Source of the DNA: Gnetum montanum | Lineage: Eukaryota > Streptophyta > Gnetopsida > Gnetales > Gnetaceae | Assembly (NCBI GenBank): GCA_015680685.1 | Contig: MNCI01029129.1 | Span: 1 to 64,000, forward strand | DNA: 64,000 nucleotides | Direction: 5' to 3' | In this document: positions 1 to 11,998 of the stretch, in pieces | Position numbering within the stretch: position 1 is the stretch's first letter | Layout of the letters: every line of letters starts with the position of its first letter | The notes under the pieces: generated by a model | Database searches by the model: none | What the model was told of the DNA's origin: nothing | Seen by the model: only the letters and a program-made list of their open reading frames with translations | Position numbers and translations under genes: made by a program

Positions 1-3000
1 AGCACTCTTGGTACAATAGGAAAAACTCACCAAATCTTACATTTTAAGGTCACATGGTGACTTGCTGCCATGATAATTTACACCTTTACAATGAATCTAG
101 GCTTCATCCTACAAGCATAACTCCAAGAGAATAAGAAAACTAGCCAAAGAAAACATGTTGTTACATAATAATACATAGGCTAAATGAGACAAATAGTAAA
201 CCAAGCCATCATAGGTTACCATCATTATAGCATGGGGAAATCTGTGCAATGTACATCAAATTCACAAAGTTTCACAATTTGTTCATTGTGTCAAATAAGA
301 AGAGAGAGATAGCGCATGTAGGCTCACTTGTTGTAGATCATCCCAATCACCAACATTGGTCATTTGTTGCAATACTACAAGAAAACATGGAAGTGTTAGA
401 TATAATTAGGGCTATATGATGGCTTTAATGTTGCATAACAAGGATTTGATGTGGTCTTGAGTAGGTTTAAGTTCTGATGTGGAACTTGATACTAGGTATT
501 TTCTCCTCACCATCATGGTTTAGATGGGAATTCTAACTAAGGGACCTTTTGTGATATTTCTGGCTTCAAGGTCAATGACCATTAGACTACATCAAGGTGT
601 TATGGCTATATAATAGAATGGTTTCAATACGTAAGGTCAATTTGGTTAATACCACAAGAATTGTTTATTTAGGCTTTAAGGCTACTCGAGTTTGCTTCCC
701 CATTCTTCTAGCTTCATCCTACATGGCAACATAAGCACATCAAGTGACACCTATGTAATAAATTTGTTAAATAATGTAAAAATGCATTAATAATAAATAA
801 AAAGTGGACCAAAACAAATTAAACCAATTCAATAATAGGTTAAAGCATGGTCAATGGAGGTCACTAAGGTTAAACAATATCAACTATGGTTATACTTTGC
901 TAGTTTTAGGCCTTAGTGGCCATAGTTTTGCTAGTTTTAGGCATTAGTAGGTTGTAGGTACATAGTATCAAATGATGGTCAAGCAAGGCCATGCTAATGG
1001 CCAAGGTCATCAATTAATGTCAAATCAACTTATCCAAGGTCCAAGTAATGCCAAGTGGTGTAAGAGTATAGTGAAATAAAGTGGTAGATCATGGTGTTAC
1101 CAATTTCATTGGGCAAGGTTATTATAAGGTAAAAGCAAGGTAGAACATGGTAAGATAATGTAAAATACAGTTATACCATGGTAAAAAAATATGATAAAAA
1201 TGAGTAAAAATAAAATAAATATGGTAAACTAAGTGAAGAAAGGTATCCATGGTAGTAAATTTAACAAATGTTTAAAAAACTAATTTTTCATTTATTTTTA
1301 TTGAACTTTTTTGGTTTTTTATTTTTGTTTATTTTTTTGCATTGCTCTATGACAAAGGCAAAGCATAGAGGAAGAACGGTGGTGTTGGTTAGGCCTATGG
1401 CATAGAGGTGATTGGTGCGTAGATGAGATAGGCCATGACAGCACACAAAGTGCATAGGAGAGGGTTTTGGTGGATGAAATTATGTAGAGGTTTAGGTGCT
1501 ATTGGGTGATACATGATGAAGTTAGCATGGTGTATGGTGTGGCCAATGTAGGAGATACACATGCGACAAGTAATAGTTTGGCCTTCGCTAGCATTGTGAT
1601 TTGAAACTACAACCTTGGACTTTCTCCAAGGCTCTAGCTCTTCACCTTCATCTTTGTCATAATTACAAAGCATAAATAGTGATAACAACTATGAGTGATG
1701 CTACGCATTGCACCATTGACATGGCTATGATGGTGGCATCAACAGTGGTAATTTCTAGTCCTCATCTAGTGCTACCTTGAATGAGTAAAAATCATGAGAT
1801 GCATGGTGCACTTGCCACAAGGTCTACCACATGGCATGACCAAGGGTTTTCGTAGCATAATTGTAGGTTAGGGTTGTGTGATCCATTGTAGGACTAGCAC
1901 ATAGTCCTCTATAGGTCCAACATGATCCTTTTCTAGGCTTGTGTGGCTCTTCATGATAGGCTACACATGACGATAGTAATAGGAAGAAGGTAAATCTGCA
2001 AAGGTGCCAGAATCTTGAGTGACAAAGGATAGCACTAGCAATGTCATAGAAGGGAAGTGTAGAGGGCCAAGGCAATGCAAAGAGCATTAGCCATGGCCAC
2101 AATGACTTGCATTGGTGATTCCATGACCTGTGACTATGCTATGAGCTACAATGTGATAGCCTAGTTCACTAGCCTACATGGCCTAGGAGGAAATGTGCAG
2201 GATGGTGGTATTTGTTGGGGATCAAACTGATGGCACCCATGTTGGATCCATGCTGACCAATGTGGATGAAAATGCATGAGGATTCTTTAGGATTGATCCA
2301 CACTGGCAGCATGGCCCTAGCATGGATGGAAAAAGATCGGTGCTACCTTTATAGGGCTACCATGGCTAGGCTTGTTGTAGCATGTGATACAAGAAGTTGG
2401 TATGTGATATAGGCAAGGCATAGTATGTGGCCATGGAGGAAAGTATGCAGGTGGCCATAGGGGTATGGATGTCAACAAGCATGTGGTAGCAATAAGGATG
2501 GAAGGCTAAGTGATCATTGATAGTGTCAAGGGTTTCATTTGGTGGTGATGGCATCATAAGTGGATCAAAGTGGTGCTATCTAGGATCAATTTTACCCACA
2601 CTAAATCCACACTCACTAGCATGGATGAGGGGGATAAGGTTAGAACTCCTCTAGCCATGTTGGGATGCATTGTTCTAGTGTGGGTGAGGGGATAAGATGT
2701 TTTTTTATGTTCACATAGTGTGACTATGGCTACATGTTAGTTCTAGATGTTTATTTTTTATATGCTTCATATAAACACAAATGGTAAATGTAATAAGGTC
2801 ATAAGCTAAGAATAGTAGATAAAAATATGTCATAATGATAATTATGAGCCAAAGGTATATGCATATAAGTAAACTCACATACAATGCCATTAGGTAGATT
2901 GGTTAAAATGTCATTATGATCACTAGTTTTCATCCTTATCAAACCATAATGTTTCTAGTTTTAGGTCATAGTGGGCCATAATGCTAGTTTTAGATCTTAG

Positions 3001-3440
3001 CGGGTCATAAGGTTGCCAGTTTTAGGCCTTAGTGAGCCATAGTCCATACCTACCTAGTAAGTATGGAATAGCATTAAAAGAGCATATAGGGATAAAAAAA
3101 ACCATGAAACATGGTATAAGTTTGTGTAGGTGAATAATATTTCATTAGAAAAAGAATGAAAAATATACTTACCATGCATTTTTCGTTTGACCTTCAATAA
3201 ACGATAGGGTTTACTTTACACAATCATACTCTCATCATGCTGCTTGTTTGTAGTGGCAAGTGATACGAAATTTAATTGATTGCTTAATGTCATAGGATTG
3301 ATGATTTCAGCCTCACTATTATTATCGTTATTAGTTTTACTCTTGGTATTGGCCCTAGCTTGGGCTTTGAGAGTCTCATCTTGAAACTCCACCTCTGAAC
3401 CTTAGTCAATATTGACATAGTTAATTGAGGGCAGTGACAC
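1..3440. other. TAT-3 untranslated and degenerate region without a readable gene
   Basis: This stretch of about 3.4 kb holds no coding sequence I can support. 1-894 is 3' UTR-like. Variants of the motif gctagttttaggccttagtgg lie at 895-960 and again at 2940-3045. Between them, 1000-2900 is low-information sequence with many short catgg/agcat words and an AT-rich stretch at 1150-1340. It occupies the place of the cargo cassette plus pol of TAT-1, but I see no recognisable cargo exon. Short open frames here look fortuitous. Confidence 0.4.
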
Positions 3441-4159
3441 ATTGTCCTCATGGATCATAATTTTTCCACCCTTTTACGGTAAGTGAATCTCCTAATATAT
3501 ATAGGAGATGAAACTACCCAAAGCTTCACTAACCATGGTCTTCCTATGATGAAATTAAAGCCAGGTATCTCTTCAACTACTAAGAAGTTAGTAGATATAG
3601 GAAATTACTCATCAACTATGAAATCCAAAGTGATGGAACCTCACACTACTACTTGTGAGCCATAAAATGACTTGAGTGCTAAGGTAGTGGTCACTTGAAT
3701 ATTCTTGGTTAAGCCCAGTTTGTTAACAATCAAATATGGTATCATGTTCATGGCCACCCTATCATCCACATGAACACGATGGAGCATGTATTTGCCAACA
3801 TGTATAGAAATAAGAAGAGGAGAAAATAGCACTTCTCCATTTTGAGAGTTAGTCTTCAATTCACTATCATAAAAGTTGAATGTGGATTGATGTCCATTTC
3901 TCTAAGAAAATCTTACTCAATGATACAGTGAATCAATTCTCTATTGGCAGGCATGTCTCTATTCATAGGGATAAAAGTTAGCACATGAGCTAGTGCATCC
4001 CTATGTGCAAAAGAGGCCATGAATAAGCCATACATGTTTAGTGATGTGTTCTTATATTTTAGAGATCATTTGGCTTGTTCCATTTTTACAAGGAAGCTCT
4101 TTTCCTTGGCTTGTGATGTTTCAACCTTAGTGGTTTTAACATCCTCCATTCTTCCTATA
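3441..4159 (-). pseudogene. TAT-3 retropepsin-like protease and gag end, truncated
   Basis: The segment read from 3859 down to 3641 contains RVHVDDRVAMNMIPY, the same block as RVHVDDGVATNVIPF in TAT-1 at about 35254. This is the active-site region of the retroviral-type aspartic protease, in which the first Asp is catalytic. Sequence from about 3900 to 4100 matches the protease-proximal end of gag in TAT-1 (about 35460-35700). The reading is broken, the glycine after the Asp pair has become Arg, and the frame ends where the ATHna-1 LTR begins at 4160. Confidence 0.6.
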
Positions 4160-5083
4160 TGATGAGCGATGAGGTACTCCCTATGCCCAACCATATGAAT
4201 CACAAGTGTTCACACATGATTCAGTCAAATTCCATAGATGGGACTAGTTGTGACATCTAAATCATTATGCTTTGATCATAGTTCACTATCTTCCCACTTA
4301 GACTTGTAGTAGCTTTATCATGTATGGTTTAGTCCAAGGTGAGGCATATGATGTTATCTAATCCTATGTTGCTTCTAATGACAATAAAGAGATAAATTAA
4401 TTAAGCTAATGAACAATGGAAAGTAAAACCTAAACTTACCTATGTGCAATGAGCATCCATTCATAATTTTCCGTACACACCTTGGACTTCATGTAACTAC
4501 GACTAGGATTACCAAGTATACATCACTAGGTGTGCCAAATGATACACTACTAGATTACTAAGTACTTACACTTAAGCAATCGTGATTAAGTCATACCCAT
4601 TTCACTTAATGACAAGAATAGTGAATAGAAATAAATGGAAACATTAACTAAAGAAAATAGTAAATAATTAAATAATTAATTAAAGTAATAAGAAATCTAA
4701 GTGAAAGTGGTAATGATGAAAGTAGTCTCGATCTTTATTTCTAGTCATATAACTTGTCTAAGTATGTCACACTCGAAAAAAGGTGTCATATGATTACAAA
4801 CATCACACTACTGGCATGCATTGGGAATAACTAAACTTGAATACAAAAATCTAAGAAAGAATATCAAAAATTGAGAACTAAAACTATATCCCAAATATGC
4901 ACCCAATTTTTGTATTTATAGGCTAGCATAGAAAAAATAATATCAGATATTTAACATTGTTTCTTAGGACCTGATATCACATATCCAATATTAGGGCCAA
5001 CCAATTCNTTTTTGTATTTATAGGCTAGCATAGAAAAAATAATATCAGATATTTAACATTGTTTCTTAGGACCTAATATTCGG
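4160..5083 (-). repeat. ATHna-1 3' LTR, disrupted by an assembly join
   Basis: The LTR edge tgatgagcgatgagg at 4160 matches the edges at 11999, 44693 and 52879. The minus-strand TATA box lies in gtatttataggctagc near 4914-4922. A single N at 5008 is followed by a second copy of about 75 bases already present before it (tttgtatttataggctagc). The inner TG end seen at 12854 is missing, so the end of this LTR is probably mis-joined. Confidence 0.7.
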
Positions 5084-5200
5084 AAGATATGGAATTATTA
5101 ATTGACTTAAACATCAAATAAAACAATTGACTTTTACATGCCATAATGGTGTTTCACAAAAATTGGAAAATAATATTACAAGATGCAAAACTGGGGAAAC

Positions 5201-7452
5201 TCATGTAGTTCTCGAACGTGGTGGCTCCTCCATCAGGCATTTTCCTTTGTCGCCAAGCTTGTAAAATTTTTAGCAATCAAGTAATGATTGAAATTTTTCT
5301 TCTTCCATCCATGTCTTGTGTACCATCCAGGCTATTGAACTGATATGTGCTAATGCAAGTATGTCCTAAGAGCATGGTAGTTGTAAGAACATATTATTGT
5401 CCTTGACATACCAAGCTACAAACTATCATCATTCTTCCTCAAAGGCCTTAGCTTTTTCTCTTAGTTCTTAATAATTTGTTAATCTCTTAGGTAGGTCTAA
5501 GGCAACATCCTTCTGCCCATGGTAACTAGCTTTAGCCACCTCTAATTTCAAGTTTGCCACATGGAGCTTTTGCAAAGCATCTTTTCTATTCACAAACTCT
5601 TTCTCATATAATGCATAAGTGGTTGTACCTATTTCTCTAGCTCACTTCTAGGCTGACGTATTGTTAACATGGCAAGGTTGGCATATCTAAGGTTAGCCAA
5701 TGCCATGTATTCCTTCAAATCTTTGATCTGTAGGTCTTTTGTTTCACTTCTACCTGATGGACTGATGCATAACTATCCATGATGGATTGCTAGTTGAGAT
5801 TTCATGCTAACATGGCTTTAATACTAACTTTAGCCATCTGGATTTCTTTTTCATTTATTTTCTTATACATGCCTACTTGGTTGTGAAAGTGTTCCTTTAG
5901 CTTCCCATGCTTCTTGANGTTTTCCTTTAGTAGCAATGAGATGTGATTTTGTTGTAGTGACATCACTGGGGATGTCAAATAAGATGGTCATAACTTGCCC
6001 TATATATAGTAATTAATCTAATACATCCTCATGGGTTGCAGGAGTCATCAAAGCCTTAGCAAGTAGTTGAGCATCTTTGATCCTAGTCAGATCTACTGGG
6101 GGCATAATAGATACATTGAATGATTCTTTGATGTTATTTGTAATCACTTCTACTACACCTGTCACATCCTAATGCTACATTACCATAACTATGGCATCTT
6201 CTCCTATCTCAAGCATCACTTGGAAGGATACGACATTTCCAGAGATTTGTTTGGACCATTGGGATTATTCTCCTGATTACAGTGAGATCTACCCTCTTGT
6301 CGAATCAGCTAAAACGGTGGACTATACCTCATCCAAGACTTTGAGGAGGCTTGATTCTTTCATACTTCCCCAACTATGTATCTCAGCAATTTTTTGTAGG
6401 TGGCTCATGGAGGATCTATAGTATTATGGCAATGGTAATGGTAGAGCTTGTGTTTCAGGGCACTATTGAGGCTCTTATTCTGCCTCTTTTTTTGGTTTGG
6501 CTTCCTTCTTCATTTCTTGTTCTTCACTAATGTCTTTTCTTGGTGCTATAGGTTTAAGCAAATTTGTGAATAAAGTATTCTAAACCCTCACAGGGACATC
6601 ATTTGTGTACCCCAGGATTTCAGTGTGCTTGCATAACTTTTTAATTAGGCAAGGGAATGGGAGTGTTTGGCTTTCCTACCTTTTTCTCCTCAAACTACCT
6701 TTGGATCTCTATCCAATATAGCTCAGGAAGGTTGACTACATACTTGTCCATTAGGTTGGCACTTCCCTTGGCTACATAGGTGGAGATTTGGTTGAGCCCT
6801 TTGAAGGGAAATAGATTATATGTCCCTATTTTAAAATAGGTTCTCTCCTCAAGATTTAATTCATTATATGTCTTATCATCCTTACTGTATGCCTGCATCA
6901 GCCATAGCTTTCTTGTGTCAGGGTTAGATCTTGTAGATAAATGATCCAACTTAGCCCCTTCATTCAATAGATTCAAAGCTTTAAAAATTACTTTAACCAA
7001 GAAGACAACATTGACACTGCAAATGCTAATTATGGTGCCTTCCTCCTTGTCATGCCAGAATTGGTATGTTTCTCCAAGGTACCACTCACCACTATCTAAA
7101 AGAATAGGCCACAAAGGTAATGCCTAAAGTTATGTCTAAATTTTTTTTGAAGCAAACTATATGAATTGACTAAATTTCATTTCCACAATGATCATGTTAA
7201 CATGAATTTTTCTTGAATGACCTTAAGTCATTCTAGGGACAATGTGAGATGTTGTCCTTACGCAAGGGCCTATGGTCCTATAGCATCTTCTTGGACTAAC
7301 TATCTTATGATAGGAGCCTCTTAATTAATGTTGAATGATTAGGCTTCCTACTTCTCATGCTCTACACATTCACCTTGTTGGCCTCAGCCACTTCATGGGT
7401 GCTTGACTACTCTTTGGGAAGGTTCTCCTTATGCTTGTCATTTTTGGACCAT
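5201..7452 (-). pseudogene. ATHna-1 accessory coiled-coil protein gene
   Basis: I do not recognise this protein family. It reads right to left from an ATG at 7452 to a TGA at 5201, with a C-terminus ending EEPPRSRTT. The N-terminal half is globular-looking and includes SGEWYLGETYQFWHDKEEG and LEERTYFKIGTYNLFPFKG (about 7095-6790). The C-terminal half is rich in Lys, Glu, Leu and Ala in a coiled-coil pattern. The same gene is present in ATHna-2 and ATHna-3. Several in-frame stops are TAG or TAA where relatives have Gln. An N at 5918 sits where about 480 bases of the coiled coil, present in ATHna-2 at about 13770-14240, are missing. Its position next to the 3' LTR is that of env-like genes in Athila, but I see no clear membrane segment. 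The ATG is preceded by a conserved acceptor-like CAG. Confidence 0.6.
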
Positions 7453-8002
7453 CTGTACTCAAGCAAAGATTGGGTGTTACTACGGTTGTATTCTTTATCA
7501 ATAAGTAGTTTATACCTTTCCTGTTACCTTAATTCATTAAGTTCTTAGTTCATATGGTTGTAGAGTTAGAAAAATTTTAGGAAAAATCCCCAAAAAGTGT
7601 TTATCATCTTTTACAACCCTTCACAATTGGTTCCTTTTTCCTTATGTGTGACTTATTATAATGGTTATGGTTTCTTAGGTGGAAAAATTAAGGTTTTTGG
7701 CATTACCACAATTGATTTTTCAATATAACACTTATGGCTTTTAACATTCTTACCCTTATAATATCCTTCATACGATAGTAAATTTTGGAAAAGTGACACA
7801 AGTTTCTCACACAAGCACCCTCCCCATGACTAACAAGAATACTCAAAGTTCATACAGGTATAAATGATATGGAAAAAAAAATTGGTAGAGAACCAAATAT
7901 CACAAGTTGTAGTTGGTTGCGCAGAGCTCTAGGTTGTGAGAGAAAATTTGAAAAACTTCCCTAGTTACAAATGATGAGAATGAAGTTTGGACACCATGGG
8001 GA

Positions 8003-8075
8003 TCATATACATAGGTTTTGTATGATCTGATATCGAGTATCTGACATCATGTTCCACCTGATATTGGGTCCTCAA
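8003..8075 (-). promoter_or_regulatory. Internal LTR-like core promoter upstream of the ATHna-1 accessory gene
   Basis: Read on the minus strand, an array of GATATC/GATATT words (8028-8075) is followed by a TATA-like cctatgtatatgatc at about 8003-8017. The LTRs of this family have the same order: the array, then a TATA box about 20 bases downstream. ATHna-2 (16318-16390) and ATHna-3 (48904-49010) have the same block at the same place. The accessory gene starts about 550 bases downstream. Promoter activity is inferred. Confidence 0.45.
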
Positions 8076-9552
8076 TATTGAGGTCCAATAATATAAATTA
8101 AATGGGGAAATTAATCATGAAAAATGAAGCTCTGTGATTGGTTGGAAGGTTTGAGGTTAGGTCCATAGTTCTAGGGTAAGTGAAAAGTTAGTTTGAGGCA
8201 CTAGAAATGTGAGACAGTGGAGTCATTGATGTGAAAAGCTTTATATGAAGTAATAAAAAGAGCATGAAAATCAAGGTTGTAAATGGATCAAGTTACATGA
8301 GAAAGGAAACTTTGAAATTTAGCAATTATGCACTTGGAAGGTTAATATTGATGTGGTTCTGTCAAACAAGTACAAGTCACAAAAGTTACACAAGTAGGTC
8401 CTCACCAAAGCAAGCTCTAGCCTATGATGCCCTTGTGTAACCACACCTAAAAATGTCTGTAGGCACTAAAGGAGTTGAATGTAGCACAAAATTATGCAAC
8501 AAAACACACATTTTAAAATCTCCAATTTAAGATAATAACTCTATGTTACACAAAATGACAAGCTAGGATCAAATGAACAATGAGATGAGATGGCCTGTAG
8601 AAAGAATTGCAGAAATTAGGACATGAGGTGTCTTACCATGGGCATAATAAATCCTTGTGTGTTATTAATGGTTAAATAATCATGAGTCTTTCTTTCTAAG
8701 ATTCAAACCAAGTCCAAGCCACATTTCAGTGACATCACATCATTTCATCACTTTTACTAATGACCATAAGACTATCATACTTACAAGGAGTAACATCACT
8801 TGGTGTTTTGTCTAAGGAAGGAGCTTATTTATGGCACACCCCTTTTCTTCTTCTTATTCTTCATTTTTATGGAAGTTCTAAGAAGCTGCCAACCTTTAGG
8901 CATGGGTACATCTCTTTCTAGTGGGGTTTGCAAAATTTATTTAGTGCCTTTTTATGGGAATCTTACTCCTATTTTTCATTAAATCTACAATGATATAATT
9001 ACAACCTCAACAACATGATAGAACATAAAAAAGTAGTCAAAGAGTATCCACAAATCCCCTTCATGTCACACCCCTTACATTATGCCTTGGTTCTACACTC
9101 TTTGATCTGTACATAATGATTATGCATTTATTTTTAGTTTGGATGATGAAAAATAATATCATTATGACCAAAGCAAGAACCTCTTATTAATGAAATGGAT
9201 GGATGGATGATGTCGTCTCACTGTCTGAATAATCAGTTCCTTAAAAGTTGACAACATAGAGAAAACCTCACCTCAATGGACAACATGATTTTTTTATTCA
9301 TAAGTAAGATTACTAACAAGAAGATGAAAAAAACAAGTAGAAAAAGTTGAAAGAAATAGGAAAAATTGTATTAAGAAATGAGAAAATAACAAATAATTGG
9401 AAAACAAAAATATGGGAAAAACTTATGAATCTTGAAGATTAGAATGGTAGGTGACCCCCACAACTAAACATTTGGCTGTGTCTAGGATTAATAGATAGAT
9501 AGATAGGATCCATGCATGTATAAAGTATTGGTAACCATTCATTCCCTAGCCA
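8076..9552 (-). other. ATHna-1 non-coding spacer between gag and accessory gene
   Basis: No gene is visible. The stretch aligns with 49011-50546 of ATHna-3, including the block around 8370-8480 (aagtaggtcctcaccaaagc). It is therefore an inherited part of the element, holding the place where pol sits in ATH-1 and ATH-2. Confidence 0.5.
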
Positions 9553-11873
9553 CTAGGTGTTTCTTGGTGTTGTGGTGGTTGGGTAGACAAATTGCTGGTT
9601 ACACACTTGATTGTTAGATGTATGGTGGGTTAGGGTATGAGAGGTGTTAATGTTATGTATGTCTAGCCCATGATCACATCCTTGATCATAATATAGTATG
9701 CATGGATTTTTTGGTCTCCCCATGCTTGTAGATTCATTGCTTGGGTTTGGAATTTGAGTAATGATGAATGGTGGCCCTTGTGTAGGATTAGAGGACAATG
9801 GTGGTGAAAACGGAGGTGATGTACTAGATTGGCATTCTGCTAGTTTGGATGATGTGGTAGGTCCATGGGTGGTTTGCTTTGGCTTATGACCTTTCCTCCA
9901 AAAGGGACGTTTTTGATGTTGTGGTTGAGACCCACTAGTATCAGGATGTCTATGCATATTCGTAGCATAAGTGGCATTTGTTTGTTGATATTTTGGTGCT
10001 GAACCTTCCTATGTCCTTGGTGGTGGCATATGGTGATGTGGAGGATGAGAATATCAAGGGTGGGATGGATGGTAATAGGCATGAAGTGGTGATCCTTCCA
10101 AAGATGTCATGGGTTGATGGTACTTGGAAGAGTGATAATGGTAATTTGAAGTAAAGGATGTAGAACTAGTTGGAGAAATAGGGTGTTAAACATAATATCC
10201 ATGTAGTCCCATGACTATGGTTGTTGCCACTATGGTTGATGACATTTTAAGACTAGTAATAAGTCCCCATAGGATGGTACAGTTGGTTGTGGGGTTATCT
10301 ATAATTACCCTGTGGAAGAGGAAATCTCCCAGGCATGTGCTTCTAAACAAACTTCAGGTTTAAGGCACCTACCCAATACTCATGTAGATGCAACAAGACC
10401 AGGAAATGGCCCTTTTGATGGTCATATATGTAGATGTCACATCCATTATCTTATTCTATAGTTGTATCTATAGCCTCACTTTCATCAGCCATTTATCTTA
10501 TTTTCCGAAAAGTGTTCCTAGCTGTTTCTTGGTTCTATATCCTTTGTTTATTGTGATCGCTTGGCTTATTTTGCATGATCCTCTCCTCAACTATCTCAAT
10601 AAGAGTTGTAACATTTTCATATATCCATTTTGACATCCTATTAAACTTTACTTTAAGTTCATCAATAGACTTCTATATCAGTAAAGTATTTTGTGGAATC
10701 ACCTTATTAAAAGAGGTTTCTTTCTGCTTACCATACATATGGCCTCCTTCTATTGAAGAGTTAGGTCCCAATGATATTTCTTGACATTCTCCCATTTTCA
10801 TATCTCTCCTTCTTCTTTTACCACACATTTGATTAGTTCTTAGATCTGATGGGCTTGTAGCTCGTATAATTGACCTGAGGCATACATCCCAAGGGTCTCC
10901 CTCATTTCATTATGAGGCCCATCTATGATGTGGAATAGTTGTCTTTCCTTAGAGAAACCATGGACTAGGCATCTATTTAGTAAGGAATAATATCTAAGGC
11001 CATGTCCAAGGGTTCATGTTGTCCTTTCTTCCATCCTTGGATCTGTCTTCTTAAGTTGAAGAGTTCCACAGTTCTCATTGAAGAGTTCCAACATTGTCGA
11101 CCATCATTGGATTGAATTTGGTTTTAATGATCTATACCACACTTTGGATTTATCAATCAATATCCTAGGAAAGATCTTAAGGTTTTGCCACCCACTTTCA
11201 ATGTTGTAGAAAATACAAGCATCATGTAAGGCTTGTAAATGATGCTGTGGATCCAAATCATAGCCTCCTGAAAATTTTGGAACATTATTCATATCAAGCC
11301 TAGGTAGGCAACTCTCTTTGTGATTCTTGAAAGATATCTTAACTGCCTCTGTGATTTTCATTAGGCTCTAAATGGCCAAAAAGGTTTCATCTTCATCATA
11401 TAGGGATTGTGATGAAGATTTCTATTCAATTAATTGTGATGATTTTGTCTATGTTCATGTTGATGACTATGAGTGTTCCTATAGGTTTGATTTTTGTTCT
11501 TATTCTAACCCTTTAGTGGAGCTTTATCTTAATACCTACATTCACCTTTGTTAGAACTATATGTTGAAAGGAAAGAGGAAGATGAGAAACTAGAAGTATT
11601 TCCATTGCTTCTATGGTGTTCCCTAGGATCACTTAATTTATTGTTTCTTGGTTTTGAGGAGGTCTTAGGCCTTGAGGCCTTTCCTAGTTTAGGACTTATG
11701 TCATCTCCTCCAAGATTGTCTACCTTAGTTGAATGTAGTCTTTGAGTGTTGTCAAGGTGATCATGAACATAATAAGGTTGGTCACTCCAATTTTCCTCAC
11801 CATATATCTCATTTGTTCTCCAATGAATGTTTTTATTATATAGTGCATTATCATTTCATTTTGAAAGACACAT
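9553..11873 (-). pseudogene. gag: ATHna-1 gag with Pro/His-rich tail
   Basis: The capsid-like part is clear at 11361-11104. LPRLDMNNVPKFSGGYDLDP is followed by HHLQALHDAC and FPRILIDKSKVWYRSLKPNS, the pattern of the retrotransposon gag domain (conserved F-G-x-D-P, central HL, then W-Y-x-x-L). The frame begins near an ATG at 11873 that soon meets TGA. Downstream (10082-9553) the protein becomes rich in Pro, His, Ser and Thr. A Cys/His/Asp-rich block seen in ATH-2 near 41440-41510 has a counterpart at about 11400-11500. Frameshifts and stops interrupt it. The product would form the virus-like particle. ATHna-3 has the same gene. Confidence 0.7.
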
Positions 11874-11979
11874 TGTTGTTGGCTTATGGTGTGTCTGATT
11901 TAATATTTTCTTAAGGATATATCATTAATACCTTTATAGAAATTGTGTATTATATAACTAATCTAGATAACTAGCACCA

Positions 11980-11997
11980 TCCCTAGCAACAATGCCG
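11980..11997 (-). promoter_or_regulatory. ATHna-1 primer-binding site (tRNA-Asp type)
   Basis: Read on the minus strand, cggcattgttgctaggga starts one base after the 5' LTR. It is a decayed form of TGGCGCCGTTGCCGGGGA, the site typical of Athila and related elements, complementary to the 3' end of tRNA-Asp. The following ggtgctagttat is conserved at the ATHna-3 site. Confidence 0.75.
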
Positions 11998-11998
11998 A

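Larger units (their letters stand above)
1..4159 (-). mobile_element. TAT-3: Tat-lineage Ty3/gypsy element lacking pol (partial)
   Basis: This minus-strand fragment is recognised by sequences shared with TAT-1 and TAT-2. A block at 107-150 (tcatcctacaagcataact) matches the 3' UTR of TAT-1 near 24107 and of TAT-2 near 57168. TTTAGG-type repeat motifs occur at 895-960 and 2940-3045, and a protease/gag remnant lies at 3441-4159. No reverse transcriptase, RNase H or integrase can be read between the 3' UTR block and the protease, so this copy has lost its pol region. Its 3' LTR lies beyond the window start. Its gag is cut off at 4160 by the LTR of ATHna-1 and does not resume on the far side of that element. 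Confidence 0.6.

Noticed and set aside
1395-2557. Minus-strand short frames in TAT-3
   Set aside because: They have no similarity to gag, pol or cargo and lie in repetitive sequence with biased composition.
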